Source: Cristatella mucedo (Eukaryota > Bryozoa > Phylactolaemata > Cristatellidae). Taken from it: 64,000 nt of DNA. The translations under genes were made by a program, and so were the position numbers. The notes beneath the pieces were generated by a model. That model saw only the letters and a program-made list of their open reading frames with translations. It did no database searches and was not told where the DNA came from. The DNA lies in NCBI GenBank assembly GCA_009760855.2, contig WPIO01000022.1, forward strand, positions 2,675,001 to 2,739,000, given 5' to 3'. Below, one piece after another: positions 23,860 to 35,705 of the stretch. Every line of letters starts with the position of its first letter. Positions within the stretch are counted from its first letter, which is position 1.

Positions 23860-24015
23860 AAAGACAGACAGACAGACTGAGAGACAGAACAGACAGACAG
23901 AACAGACAGACAGACCAGACAGACTGACAGAAAGACAGACAGACAGAACAGACAGACAGACAGAACAGACAGAGCAGACAGACAGACAGACAGAGCAGAC
24001 AGACAGACAGACAGA
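23860..24015. repeat. (CAGA)n array
   Basis: ACAGACAG units interrupted by AGAACAG, about 155 bp. It lies just downstream of PRKG exon 2 in the sense direction (intron 2). Confidence 0.94.
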
Positions 24016-24136
24016 TGGATAGGTAGTGAGCTATAAAAACAGCGATAGATGCATGTAAACAGATGGCAGAGCTATAAATCTGCGAGAAAGACCATAGCAG
24101 CAAAGCGATGACGCCCAAACGAAGCTCGTGCTTTAC

Positions 24137-24303
24137 CTTCCATCACGTACATAAGGGAGCCGACGTCGCCTTCTTTAATGATAATGCTGTCCCTGGCGTA
24201 CTCCACCGGGTACATGCAGTCCACTATAGCGTGGATCTGCGACATGTCGAGGTTTTTCATGAACTCATTATTCAGTATCGCCACTTTCAGAAGCTCTCTC
24301 GTA
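24137..24303 (-). CDS. PRKG exon 2: start of cGMP-binding domain A
   Basis: This exon has 167 nt, from acceptor GATGCGTTTCAG to donor GTAAAG (24136-24131). It encodes [18 protein letters not shown] followed by the first strands of cyclic-nucleotide-binding domain A, ending YVMEG with the last codon split. The border after YVME-G matches a known PRKG exon border as I recall it. It is the most conserved piece of this gene in the window. Confidence 0.93.
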
Positions 24304-24739
24304 CTGAAACGCATCGAAAGCGGAGCGGATATTCAGTCACTGACTGACTGGCTGGCTGCGGCGGCCACGCATGCGCTCGCCGGTCCTGCGCAAGGCACGC
24401 TCGCTGCCTCGGTTCAGCAGACGACGCTCCGCGGACGTGCCGCCGCCGGCCGGGGGCGATCGCGTACTTGAGGCTCTTCGGGTAGGTCTTGCTGGCCGCT
24501 GCGTGCGCAGGCGCCGCAGATATCGCCAGCCTCTTCTTCTGAGCTCGACTCTCGGCTACATTGGCAGCGAGCGGATTGTTGAGCAGTCCTTGGAGCCTCT
24601 GAATCTCGGCGCTGAGGCTGGCGATGGCGACGCACTTCTCCTCGAGGCGCGCCTCGAGGTCGTCGATCAGACCGTCGCGGATGGTTATTTCTTCGACGGC
24701 CTGCTGCAGTCCGAACTGCAGGTCTCGCAAAGTCGCCAT
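24137..24739 (-). CDS. cGMP-dependent protein kinase (PRKG1/foraging type), N-terminal exons only
   Basis: N-terminal portion of a cGMP-dependent protein kinase, a cytosolic serine/threonine kinase activated by cGMP binding. Coding segments are 24739-24468 and 24303-24137, separated by a 164-bp intron. Residues 1-50 form a leucine-zipper coiled coil starting [13 protein letters not shown], very close to the animal type I-beta start. An autoinhibitory segment [10 protein letters not shown] lies near residues 68-77, in the place of KRQAISAEP in PRKG1-beta. Exon 2 encodes the start of cyclic-nucleotide-binding domain A, including [10 protein letters not shown] and [15 protein letters not shown]. 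The second cGMP site and the kinase domain are absent from what I can recognise here. They should lie on later exons at lower coordinates, probably outside the window. The frame stays open upstream of the ATG to 24865, but family comparison favours 24739 as the start. The exons sit at the edge of a GC-rich, CpG-rich block that may be the promoter region. Confidence 0.92.
24468..24739 (-). CDS. PRKG exon 1: leucine zipper and autoinhibitory segment
   Basis: Ninety codons plus two bases (AA), with donor GTACGC at 24467-24462. Hydrophobic residues fall at heptad spacing through about residue 52, as in the homodimerising zipper of type I PKG. The exon ends KTYPKSL. The leftover AA joins the T opening exon 2 as an asparagine codon, giving [16 protein letters not shown], which aligns without a gap to the animal PRKG1 linker. 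Confidence 0.9.
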
Positions 24740-25650
24740 ATTGATCTCCGACGGTTCTCCAGAAATCAGAACGGCATCGATCGGAGTAGCTATTATGAAA
24801 AGTTGAAGTGCTAAGCGAGCCCTTCCGCCCTTATCTGCTGCGGTGTCTGCGGTCAGCTGCGGCATTGAGATAGGTAGCCTCCGAAAACCAGCCGCCGCCG
24901 CCGCAGGACTCGGACGCAGATCGCAATTAGGATTATCTACCTCGAAGCATCGAGAACGCTCATTAATTACGAGTGCTCATTAAATACGCGTTGCGCGCGC
25001 GCGCTTTGGCTGAATGCATCGTCTCAAGCACGTGGCGGCGGGCGCTTTATCCGCTTTAATTCGCGCCCCCCAGCCGGCGGGGGCGGGCGATCGCCCGCCC
25101 ACCGCAGCCGGCTGGCGCGCGCAGAGCTTTTGACGCGGTCCGAGCCGTCGGTGGGGGAAACTTGGCACGTACCTATGGCGGTGTAAGGGTGCAGCAGTGT
25201 CCTTCCGGGCGCCACGACAGCGCCGCCGCAAACTCGAACGCAGCGAAGGCGCGCGGCCGCAGCACGGACGCACGCGGAGCTTGGTCAGAGACGCAGCTCC
25301 TATGGGGATGGGTAATTAGCGTAATGTTGCTAAAGTAAACCGAGGAGTAATTAAAAACGACGGGCTCCGCGAGCGGCGGCGGCAGCAAATTGTTCCGCGG
25401 CGGCGGGCGCGAGCGAACCGATCGCGGCCAAGTCTGCCACGCTCCGCCGGACACACTCCACACTCGTCTGCCACGCTCCGCCGGACGGTCGTCTGCCGCG
25501 CTCCCCCGGACGAGCTGACGAGTTTTGCACGAGATGCAAGCAGCATTTCTGGGTCTATGGTGACCCAGCACCGCTTCAATTTTCTGACGAGTAGCGAACG
25601 GCGCCTGCTGAGGTCAAAGCCGCAGCCGAAGCGCTGGCATAACACGCGTC
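24740..25650. promoter_or_regulatory. CpG-rich region upstream of PRKG start
   Basis: GC-rich sequence with many undepleted CpGs lies immediately upstream of the PRKG start on the minus strand. It contains GC-box-like GGGCGGGC stretches around 25080-25100. No coding exon is recognisable in it. Its position fits a CpG-island type promoter with 5' UTR, but no TATA box or start site can be fixed, so this is inference from composition and place. Confidence 0.35.
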
Positions 25651-25675
25651 CTCCTTGATCACTCTCTACTCTTTT

Positions 25676-25792
25676 CCTCCTCTCTCCGTCTCTCTCTTTG
25701 TGAGTGTGTGTGTCTCTCTCTCGCGCTCTCGCTCTCTCCCTCTCCCTCTCTTCCTCGCTCTCTCTCTCTCTCTCCCTCCTCTCCCTCTCTCG

Positions 25793-25830
<38 letters not shown>
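25676..25830. repeat. CT-rich imperfect array
   Basis: Mixed TCTC/CCCTCT units, pure (CT)n at about 25795-25826. Confidence 0.93.
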
Positions 25831-25831
<1 letters not shown>

Positions 25832-25964
25832 TGCTAAATGGCTACAGTAGCTCGGGTGACTCGCGTGACGTAGAGGCGTTCGCTCGATGTACAGACTTCT
25901 CCAGAAACCTTTGTTTCTAGGCTTAAGAGGTAATTGGCCCAGCCTATTCATTGGCCTCGTTTAT

Positions 25965-26712
25965 GTACATCCAAGTCGGTCCATGCATTTGTGACATCCC
26001 GTCTTGACTTCTGTAGCTCACTGCTTGCTGGCCTACCGGCATATGCAATCAGGCGATTACATCCGATACAAAACTCTGCAGCTAGGCTTGTCTGCCGTGA
26101 GCGTCGCAGTTGCCACATCACACCACATCTCGCCGACCTGCACTGGCTACCAGGCAAGCAACGCATCGACTTCAAGGTTTTGTCGCTCACTTTTAGGTCA
26201 CTTCATTCTTTGACTCTGGCTTAAATATCAGATCTACTCCCCCACCAGGCCAAGCATCGCACCAACCGCTTTTCGGAATCTAACTGTTTACCTATGCTTT
26301 GTACAAACCTCAAATCCTTTGGAGACCGCGCATTTAGTTCGTAGGGTTCGAAAGCCTGGATGGAAATAACTCCCGACTTGCGTCACGACACCCCATGACT
26401 TGACCCCATTTAAAAAGAACTTAAAAGCACACCTATTTAGGACAGCATTTAGTGGGTCCCTGTGATTCGTCCTTCACGTGCTTATGCGTGCTGACACTGT
26501 GCATGCTGCCACTAACCACACTTGCATGCTGACCCTGTGCATGTCACCCCTAACCATGTTATTCATGTTGTTTATCAAGCAGCATTATATTACTCACCAT
26601 TCAATCGCGTTTCCCTTTGGAGCAAATGTAAAGCGCCTAGAAAGAGATTAAGTTATCTGAGGGTGTTTTATCAAGTGTATTATTATTATTAATATTACTA
26701 TTAGTATTATGT
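25965..26712 (+). mobile_element. CR1/L2-like LINE 3' part
   Basis: It encodes VHAFVTSRLDFCSSLLAGLP and [17 protein letters not shown], followed by the 3' UTR and an (ATT)n end. The frame breaks near 26224 and later. Confidence 0.85.
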
Positions 26713-27599
26713 AGCTACGGGAGGATCTTTCCTTAACGGTGCCTCGTCCCGCGTGCAGAAGGTCGTCAAGAAGATGTGCCTGCGGAGGACGCATCGAACG
26801 CATAATGTGCGTCCGTGAGCGCGAGCTATCTATTGCTGACCCGGGGGACCCGGGGCGGCGCTTGACGAACTAAGCGTACTCGGGATAACGCCTAAAGCGT
26901 GCTGCGAAGGATATCTTAGCGCCTTCGAGAAAATCGTTGCAGAAAGCACCGCGCTTGCCCGAACGAATGCCTCGATGCGCTGGAGCAGGTGACAATCGCG
27001 TGGGCGTAGCGACGCAGTCTCGCTGGTCGCTAGCGTCTCCGCGCGAGACCGGCGAGACGGAGAGCCTCGCGCGCCGCCGCCGCTGGCTCTGCGCAGGCGC
27101 TCTCGCCCATCGATTAGCGCTAGGCGAGTCGCAGGCAGCACTGGCCGCGCGTCGTCCCCGCGGAGCTAGAGCCGGAAGCGAGCGCTTAATTGCCACACTC
27201 GCCTGGCGACGTACGCACTTGCATTCTGCGCCGCCTCTGCCGAGGCGCGCGCGGCGGCGGCGGCGCATTGATCCGGTCGGTCCGGCGCTGCTGAATGGGC
27301 TGCAGGAGATCCAGTTCGCTCTCTAGCACGCGAGCAACGCGCTCCGGCGATTGAGAAGAATAGAGGCGGAGGCGGCCGCTTACGCGCAGTGCCCCGCAGC
27401 AAATTGAAAAATACTGGCGGCTGGCGAAGTCGCTGACCTTAACCGCCTCAGGCGGGACCGGCGGGCGCCTTCGAAATGCAGAGCTGCGCGCACACGCGCG
27501 AGCGGACGGAGAGGGCAAGGTCGCCTTCGCGAATTACAGGCAGCTTCCGACTCCGCCTTTACTTATGGAGGCCGTTAGAAGGCCTCCTGATGGTCAGTG
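26713..27599. other. GC-rich block, no gene recognised
   Basis: CpG-rich, open on both strands, no known domain. Confidence 0.4.
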
Positions 27600-27990
27600 A
27601 CACCCTCCTCCTCCTCCTCCTCCTCCTTCTCCTATTCCTCTTTTTCTTCTTCTCCTTCTTCTTCTCCTTCTCCTTCTCCTTCTCCTTCTCCTTCTCCTTC
27701 TCCTTCTCCTTCTCCTTCTCCTTCTCCTTCTCCTTCTCCTTCTCCTCCTCCTTCTCCGTCTCCTCCTCCGTCTCATTCTCCTTCTCCTTCTCCTTTTCCT
27801 TCTCCTTTTCCTTCTCCTTCTCCTTCTCCTCCTCCTTCTCCTTCTCCTTCTCCTTCTCCTTCTCCTTCTCCTTCTCCTTCTCCTTCTCCTTCTCCTTCTC
27901 CTTCTCCTTCTCCTTCTCCTTCTCCTTCTCCTTCTCCTTCTCCTTCTCCTTCTCCTTCTCCTTCTCCTTCTCCTCCTTTTCCTCGTCCTT
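27600..27990. repeat. (TTCTCC)n polypyrimidine array
   Basis: About 390 bp of near-pure CCTTCT hexamers with occasional CCTCCT or TTTTCC variants; the complementary strand is pure purine. Both strands appear open because of the hexamer, which gives Ser/Phe/Pro or poly-Arg readings. These are not genes. Confidence 0.96.
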
Positions 27991-28364
27991 GTCTCCGTCC
28001 TCCTTATCATCACATCACCATCGTCACTGCTGTTGTTGTCTTCACCATGCCCGCCTCGTCCGTCCTGCTGTTACCCTCCTTGACATCAAATTTCTGCTCT
28101 GAACCCTGGTTCTCCGCTCAAAGATAAGAGCGATGACTAGCATTAGCGCACAGCACCTCTATCGCCAAATTAGCAATCTGCCAACGGTGGCAGTAATCTA
28201 TCGCTCCCGAATTCAAAGCCTTTCCTTATTTCGGATCGTTATAATTTCCTTTCGATTCTACATTCAAGAAATTGTCTCTTCCTCGTCCTGGGTGATTGTA
28301 TCATTCTTTCCGATGGCCCGAGTGAGTTCCAAAAATTCTGGCCTACGTAGGTAAGAATACTACG

Positions 28365-28770
28365 CAGCCAAACTGCTCCACGCATTTTTGCCATCCGTCT
28401 AGACTTCAGTGACTCACTACTCGCAGGTCTTCATGCCAGTGTCAGAAAATGCTTATACACAGTGCAACGATCTGCAGCCAGGTTTGTCTGTCGAGAGCGT
28501 CGCAATTAATATGTTAGACACCTTCCCATCGACCTGAACTAGCTCCAATAAAGAGCCGAAAATAAATAAAATAAAATAAATAAATTGCCGAGTATCGACT
28601 TCAAGGTTCTTTCACTCGCTTTTAGTTCCTGTCATTCTCCTGCTTCAGAACACCCATAAGAAATACTCAGGCTTCGTATGTACCACCTGCTCTTCTAGCT
28701 CAAGTCGTTTGGCTCTCTCTGCCTCTGACCAACCGCAAGTTCTTATGAGAATGACTATTCAGTTCTATAT
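28365..28770 (+). mobile_element. Old LINE fragment
   Basis: Degenerate relic of the C-terminal region (CTTCAGTGACTCACTACTCG, GTTTGTCTGTCGAGAGCGTC). It contains a small AATAA-rich insertion at 28555-28590 and stops before an AT repeat. Confidence 0.6.
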
Positions 28771-28783
28771 GCGAGAATGCGCA

Positions 28784-28786
<3 letters not shown>

Positions 28787-28830
<44 letters not shown>
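28787..28830. repeat. (AT)n microsatellite
   Basis: About 20 AT units. Confidence 0.95.
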
Positions 28831-29344
28831 TGGTAAACATACTTTATTTTAAAATTCAGAATTTTCACATGAATCGTGCGGAGAGGAAAATCTCAGGTAG
28901 TTAGCATAAATATTTTCAATAAAAAAGACGAGTTAAATCGCGGGCACTCGTTTGGCTGTTATGCACGAGAGCTGAATCTGCGGTTTGGCTGAAGAAGCCC
29001 GTATCCAAAATATGGCGAGCACGTTGAGCTCGATTACGAAATGTCGTGTCCATTTTGGAATTAAAAAATATTCGCCTGCTTGCGAGGTCTCTATTTAATA
29101 CATGCGCTGGCCACGAGGCAATCAGCAATTGAGACCAGAGACCACCAACCTTCCTTCAGTACAGTCTCCTGACCAGCTAGCTTAGCCTCCGAGGAGTCAA
29201 CATTGTGCTCGGAGAATGCCTTCGGCGGATCAAATTATAAGTGTACCATAGGAACTCCGTTAATCTTAGTTTATCTAGAGATTCATTGTCCTATAAATGC
29301 TTGATAATTTTAGCATCTGATAAAATTTATTATTTCCACGGTAA

Positions 29345-30650
29345 ATGTCAATGTCATGTTTATGACAGACAAGCTTAGCTGACGAGTTTTTCGCTAGCTG
29401 AAAGCGCCTTATTTTGGTGACAGGGGGCGTACAAGTATTGAAGTGCAGAAGTCTATTTGGGATGTCATGTGTACATAAAGCAGCTTTGCTCTTGCGTCTT
29501 TATGTAAGCAAGCCCAAATTATTTTCGCCATGTTACGTAGGTGAAACTAAGCGGACTGGACATCGGAGCTAAAGTAATCCTCTAGTGACAAGTCATATTG
29601 GAAGGGGACTGCTGGTCGAGCCATTGTGAAGGGTTAGGCTTTCCAGTTTCTGATCATTATTCAATTAGGAAAAGTTTTGCTTCCACCTAAGTGTGAATGT
29701 CAGCAATACATTCTGACAAAGAGCTGACACTGTTTGCGATTCTGAAAGGCAGGAATTGATCGAAGCACATGTCATGCGCATACAAATGTCATTTGCATAC
29801 CAATGAAAGCCTAGATTTCTTGGCGATTACATCGGCAAGATGGAGAGCATACATTGTGATAAGAAGTGGGCCCAACACCGATCTCTATTGTACGCTTTAC
29901 TTCAAACGCTCACTGGATGACTATTGACAGTTGATAACCACTCTCTACATTCTCTCATCGAGATAGGATCTAAACTCTTATAAGGCACCACAGTGCCTAT
30001 GATGCCCAGGAGAGACAGCAGGCATTGAACAAGGATTTGGGGACCAGTTGTATCAAAAGCCACCGCGAGATCAAGCAGAACTTGCAGAGAGACTCTACAC
30101 AAGTCAGCATTCCTGAGAAGATTGTTGTACAGTCGCATCGGTGGTGACTCGTTCGAGTGATCAGCTCTAAAACCTGAGTGGAACTGGCTAGTGTAGCTGG
30201 TCAGCCACTACACGTTCCAGTGTCTTTGATACGAACAAGAGTAGGGAGACCGGGTGGAAGTTGCTTAAGTGTCGTGATCTTGTGTTGTCTCCCTAATGAG
30301 TGGCGTAGCAATAGACTTTTTGAAGGATGCCCAGACGAGACCTGAGGCTGAGGCCATATTTATAATGTTAAGCACACAAGGAAGCAGCCAATCTATGAAC
30401 CTCAGAAGGAGAACAGAAGAAGGGGTCTAGAGGGCGAGTAGTCATTTTAGAATGGGAGATTTATTCTTGATGATGGCAGCAGGGTTAAGTTTGAAGATCG
30501 ACAAACTGAGGTTAAAAACTTCGGGGGTATTGGATTGGAGATTGAATCTCAGATCTTTGTCTATCTTGCTGACAAAAAAGTTAGAAGAACGATTGGCTTG
30601 ATTGTTGCTCGTACCCCTTGGCATGGCGCGGACGTGGCATAACCATTTCT
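29345..30650 (-). mobile_element. Old CR1/L2-like LINE with RT relic
   Basis: The minus strand carries remnants of the RT region, including RLYNNLLRNADLCRVSLQVL and LAVAFDTTGPQILVQ at 30138-29960. Upstream domain remnants run to about 30650. Heavily mutated; the 3' tail is missing. Confidence 0.7.
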
Positions 30651-32288
30651 GTATTTCGCAACTATGATTGACTAGGCTCTTGTAAAGCTAGACTTGGCCA
30701 TAGCTATGACGGATTAGTGTGACCTACAATATATACAATATATAGTCAGTAAAATAAATTCAGCGAGGAACGGGCTACAGACCGGAAATGAAATAATGCT
30801 TATGTATCTAAATGTTTTGTTCTACCTATTAGTTCATCAAGTTTTATAAATGATTATTAAGGCTAGGTGGCTCCATTTATAAAATGGAGTCACAGATAAA
30901 GGGTATTTGGGAGGGTAGAGTAAACGCCCTAGGAGGGAAAAGAACCGCTTTTCTCAGATGGGAAGGCCGATGAAAATCTGAAGCGGCGTTCATCCAGAAC
31001 GCTACACGAGAAACACAAATGCTTTCAAGAAAGCCACAGTCCGTTATCAGCAAATCAAGTTTTTTTCTTCATGCATGCGGTACATGCGTTTTCTGTTCCA
31101 AAGTCTATAAGCCACATCGTCATCAGTGACTACCTTTGTGGGATGGATGCATGACTGTGACCTTGTAGCTTGAGATGATAATTATGGGTAAAACAAAAAC
31201 CCAGGTGAATCTTGTCGTGTATGACGACTTAATTCACTACTTATTCTTTATAATTTTTACTTTCTTCTAGATATATTCGCAGAAAATAAAATCACTACAA
31301 ACATACAAATGCACAGTGTTTATTAATAACCAAGTCTCAGCTACGCTATCTGTACTGTTAGAATTTCTAGTTAGACGCTAAAAAATTATAATAAAAGGTG
31401 CAGACCTGGTTTTAGTTTTATGCAGCTTGCTTGCTCATCACAACTTGTATATCTTTTCATGGAGCTCCATGGCACAAAGAATCACTGCAAATTACCAGTT
31501 CTTGCTGACAGTTTTTCTATGCTGCCATTAACTTTTTCCAGCATCGACACCAATGAATTAACCCGATCGAACCATCGGCCATGTAGCGCATGCAACGAGA
31601 CGGAGGAGGTAAGACGATTCGCTGTTATGTTTCCCGCGTGTCAGCTCCCTTGTTGGTGTATACGATAGCAAAGAGGTTTCAGGATGTGATGGCTGCCAAT
31701 GCTCACGGAGCCTCTGTCACGGAGTCTCCGCTATGTCACGGAGACTTTGAGCAAGGAGCAATTTAGTGCCACTTCTACGGTAAGACTGCAGGCGGCAAAG
31801 ATGAGCGATTGAATCACGCCAGAGCTAAAAGATGCCTATGTCTTCTGGGTCACGCCTGAGATAGATCGGGCAAAATACTCATAAATATTTACCAGAACTA
31901 TATCGTCAAAAGACTGTTGATGTACGTGCCGAGTGGCTATCGCGACTGTTTCGTAAATCAGCGGCAAGATGCTCACACTGCACGATACAGGACACGCAAA
32001 GCAGGTCCTCACAGATGAGTTTGACACTTTCAACTGAAGTCCTGTTTTGCACTCAGCAATGCGGTGAAAGCCACCGATGCTCACATGACGCTACAGCTAC
32101 ACAAATCAGGCAGCTAAATCAGCTAGCATTTAAATTCTTAACAAAAACTTTAAATGTTCATGATATAGTTATTTTCTCTTATATAAAACAACACACGCTA
32201 CGGTGATCGATGTACAAAGAGGAAAAATCTGTGTCGTTTCACAAACTGTGGTCTTCTTGCTGATCTTGGTCATGGTTTTACATCCACG

Positions 32289-32292
<4 letters not shown>
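30651..32292. other. AT-rich, nothing recognised
   Basis: No coding domain or repeat family seen. Confidence 0.4.
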
Positions 32293-32337
<45 letters not shown>

Positions 32338-32379
32338 TTCTCTCTCTCTCTCTCACTCGCTCTCTCTCTCTCTCTCTCT

Positions 32380-32464
<85 letters not shown>

Positions 32465-32478
32465 ACACACACACACAA
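32293..32478. repeat. (CT)n then (AC)n compound array
   Basis: CT units with small interruptions to about 32383, then more than 40 CA units to 32478. Degenerate CA-rich sequence continues to about 32560. Confidence 0.96.
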
Positions 32479-32560
32479 ATGCTCATACGCACACGCAAGC
32501 ACACACTTACATTCGCACGCACTCAGATACGCACGCGCACACACACACACATACACACAA

Positions 32561-33834
32561 CCCCTTAAATAGAGACCTATATAGTTTTTGAACATACAAG
32601 ACCCGATCCCTGAACAGGACCCAAGAGCGGCAAGAGATGTCACATGCGAAAGGACACAAGACTTTCACAGCCTTTCGTTTCTTGGATCGATGAGTGTCAA
32701 ATGGCTACTCTTTTTACTCGGGCTTTAAAGTCAACTCTCGCTGTAGTATGGCTAATCACGTGATCTAGCCAGGATTTTAATATTTGACAACAAATATATT
32801 AAAAGGTATTTCTAGAGACCTTCTCTCACCTGTCAATTTGTTATACCTCGAGACAACAGGATCATGCCTCACTCAAAGCAAAATTAACTCTGCACACGTT
32901 CCCACAGCAAGTGGCCTTTGCTCGGCAGCTCTCTATTTTGAAAGAACCGTTTTAATTGAAACCGCCGGAGGTGTCGAGCAGCCTCTCGTTCAAATGGGGA
33001 GCCGTTACTGTTGCAGCTTACCACCAAATAGCAATTCAAGCACACGTATACTTGCTGACAGTATGCAAGGATTCGGTTCCAGTGCGAAAGTAAGACACTT
33101 AAAGCCAAGGCTTAAAGGCCTCGGTTGAGTGCTGTAGCTCGTCGCTATCGCTTGCTCAATCAGTAGAGTACATGTTAGGTAGCGCAGAGCACAGAGCCAG
33201 ATCGTTCCCGTCTCGTTGCGAACTTTTTTTCTCTCTATCCCACGACAGACGTCCTTGGGACGCTCCATAGTTTGAAATTACAAGAGGGCAAACTATCGAT
33301 CTAGTCCGGCGGCTCGAAATCAGACGAGCCAGTAGCGCAGATGGGAACCGTTTCGGGATTGCAAGCCGACAGTTTTTCCTCCAGAGAGATTTGAAAGTAT
33401 ATGAATCCAAGTTTAATGAAAACTTGGATTCATACATTTTTCGTCATTTACTTTGTCTTTTTCGTATTCAATGTCTTTAGCAATACAAGCCAAGCGAAAA
33501 AAAGTAGAGTTTATGAAACGAGTGATCGTGGCGCAATGACGAGACACGTTTGATTAAGCAAGTCTTCTAGGATATCTTGATTATACAGTTCCGTTAGCTT
33601 ATTCTTCGACCAAAAATATTCAATCTGAGGCGTCTATACAGTAGAAAACTAAGAGTAAAATGGAGCTGGCTGGCTCAGGTTTGAGTTGCGCCAGAAGACC
33701 GTGCCAGTTCTTGAAAAGAAAGTTGTAACTTAATAAAAACTAGTCATCCGCAGCCTTTTTCAAGCATGATCATCCTCTTCGGCTGATTTTTGAAGCCTTC
33801 TTAAGGTCGCGTACTTTTACAGTGAAACTTCAAG
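32561..33834. other. Unassigned, with a small perfect hairpin
   Basis: A 14-bp perfect stem (ATGAATCCAAGTTT and complement, 33401-33433) is the only structure noted. Confidence 0.4.
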
Positions 33835-34059
33835 CTCAGCCAGTGAATTCAAGTCTTATTTCAATGCTAATCACTCCACAGAGTCAGCATTGCTTCAGGC
33901 GGCGCATAACGACCTTCTCAGGAATGCACAAGTAGGTAAAGTTTATCTGCTTGATCTTTCGACAGCGCTTGATACTATTAATCATTAAGACCATCTCGAA
34001 GGCTTCTCATCTCGCTTGAGCATCACTAGGAAGGCACTGCAATTGTGTAGGCCCTATCT

Positions 34060-34105
<46 letters not shown>

Positions 34106-34120
34106 GGGAGAGAGAGAGAG

Positions 34121-34195
<75 letters not shown>

Positions 34196-34500
34196 CCAGA
34201 GCATGGATGCGAATGGACAGCAGTCATCTGAGGAGCCTCTAAAGTACGGAGCACCCCAAGGCTCTGTGCTCGGTCACTTTTTTCACAATATATACTCTCT
34301 CTCTCTCTCCTTCTCTTGCTGGTGTGATCGCCAAGCATAATCTGGACTTTCATTTTTTCAAGAAGGTGACGTAGAGCTGTACCTATGCTTTGATTCCTTC
34401 CAGACTTACTGCATATCAAACTCGTCCAAATCCCCTGTTGTATGCATTGCTGACAGTCGCAATGGCTGCAAACTTTCTGTGGCTTTTATGCTGCTCAATC
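33835..34500 (+). mobile_element. Old LINE RT relic interrupted by a GA array
   Basis: It resembles the ANHSTESALL...NDLLRNA and LLDLS-A-DTINH region (33865-33985), then GAPQGSVLG (about 34245-34275) and FHF (about 34350). A (GA)n array with GATA at 34060-34195 lies inside it. Confidence 0.65.
34060..34195. repeat. (GA)n with (GATA) insert
   Basis: GA units interrupted by GGAGAGGGG and four GATA units at about 34122-34137. Embedded in a LINE relic. Confidence 0.95.
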
Positions 34501-35604
34501 AGTTGTCACGCTGACGCGAGCGTGACGTTTAAAGAATTTCATGGCGCGACCACTAAGCCGGTGCTGTAAAAAGCGTCCGCGAAAGCACGTTCCCAGGCTA
34601 AGCATTGCAGATGTCCGTATTCTATTGGAGGTCAAGGGCATCCCGTTGCACTAACGACTGCACGGGACAGCATTGCACCATGGTAATTGACACATATTTT
34701 GGGACACGTAAATATATATTACATTTGAGAGCGGGCGATCGAGCTGCAATGAACGTAGCAGAAATACTAGAAGCAATTGAAGCGAGGGCTTACAGCGAGT
34801 TGAGATTCGTGTGAGTCAGGGGAGATTTCTTACGAGTGACAGACCACTCAAAAAGTAGCTACGGGAGGCAGTTGGTAGAGCATGTGGCCAAGAAAAAGAA
34901 AGTAGCCGCACCCTGCGATTTCTAATAAAAAACCTTCAAAATTTAAGAATTTAACGTAGCAAATCATCCTCAAGGCCTGGTTTTTCGATGCCTCAAATGG
35001 CGATAGACTTTTCTCGACTCGCCAACGAACGGAAAGTCAGCGCTTGCGTGCCCGTCTTCTAAAGGCGGCACAGTAAAAAACATTCCTCCCCGAAATACCT
35101 CCCAACTTGCTAGATTTGTGAAATCAGTCAGTCAGGTCGACTAGTGGTAAATGTTGTTTTTTTTAAAGTTTGATCGTCAATGAGATCTGTCTGTAGCTGA
35201 GGAGGCCTCCTTCACCTCCTCCCTTGCCTTCCCTGTAGCCGGGCCTCTCGTTCTTTCTGCCGCCGCGCGATGGTCCGCTCGCGTCGGTGGCTGGGCGGGG
35301 CCCCCACTTAGGTCAACCCCGTGCGGTGTTCGCCACAGGCCGTCATCTCACATCCGCCTCTCTAGTCGGCATCGCATTAGTTGCGCCGTCCTCTGCGATA
35401 GCGGCGAGCGCCGCTCCCGGCTGACGGCCTGCCTTCTGCTGCGCCCGCAGCCATTAATGCCTTCCTGGCAAATCTCAGGTCAAGGCCGCGCGAGCCCAAG
35501 CGCAAATGTGGGAGCCCGAAGATTTAGCCTCTTTGAGCGATTTCCCGCCTCGCCAAGCCTGGCGCGTCCCGGGGAGGGGGGCGGGCGGGGCGGCAACAGC
35601 AAAG
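34501..35604. other. Nothing recognised; GC-rich from 35.2 kb
   Basis: No domain, repeat or RNA signal identified. Confidence 0.4.
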
Positions 35605-35705
35605 CTGGTGCATCGGTCAAGTCCAGTGGTTAAGGTGCTTGCCCCGACCGAGGTCAAGGTGAATTCGATGGCCAACGTCGCGGGCTCGAGCCCGCTGCCA
35701 TTTTC
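35605..35705 (+). mobile_element. SINE-1 head (tRNA-like part only)
   Basis: GTCCAGTGGTTAAGGTGCTT carries the A box and GTCGCGGGCTCGAGCCC the B box. The LINE-like tail is missing. Confidence 0.65.

Noticed and set aside
23860-24015. CRISPR-like regular repeats
   Set aside because: Simple CAGA microsatellite without unique spacers; the genome is eukaryotic.
25934-26224. Functional reverse transcriptase gene
   Set aside because: Only the C-terminal region is present, with frame breaks and no RT catalytic core.
27597-28127. Long open frames on both strands with Ser/Phe/Pro or poly-Arg repeats
   Set aside because: They are translations of the TTCTCC array; a hexamer keeps every frame open.
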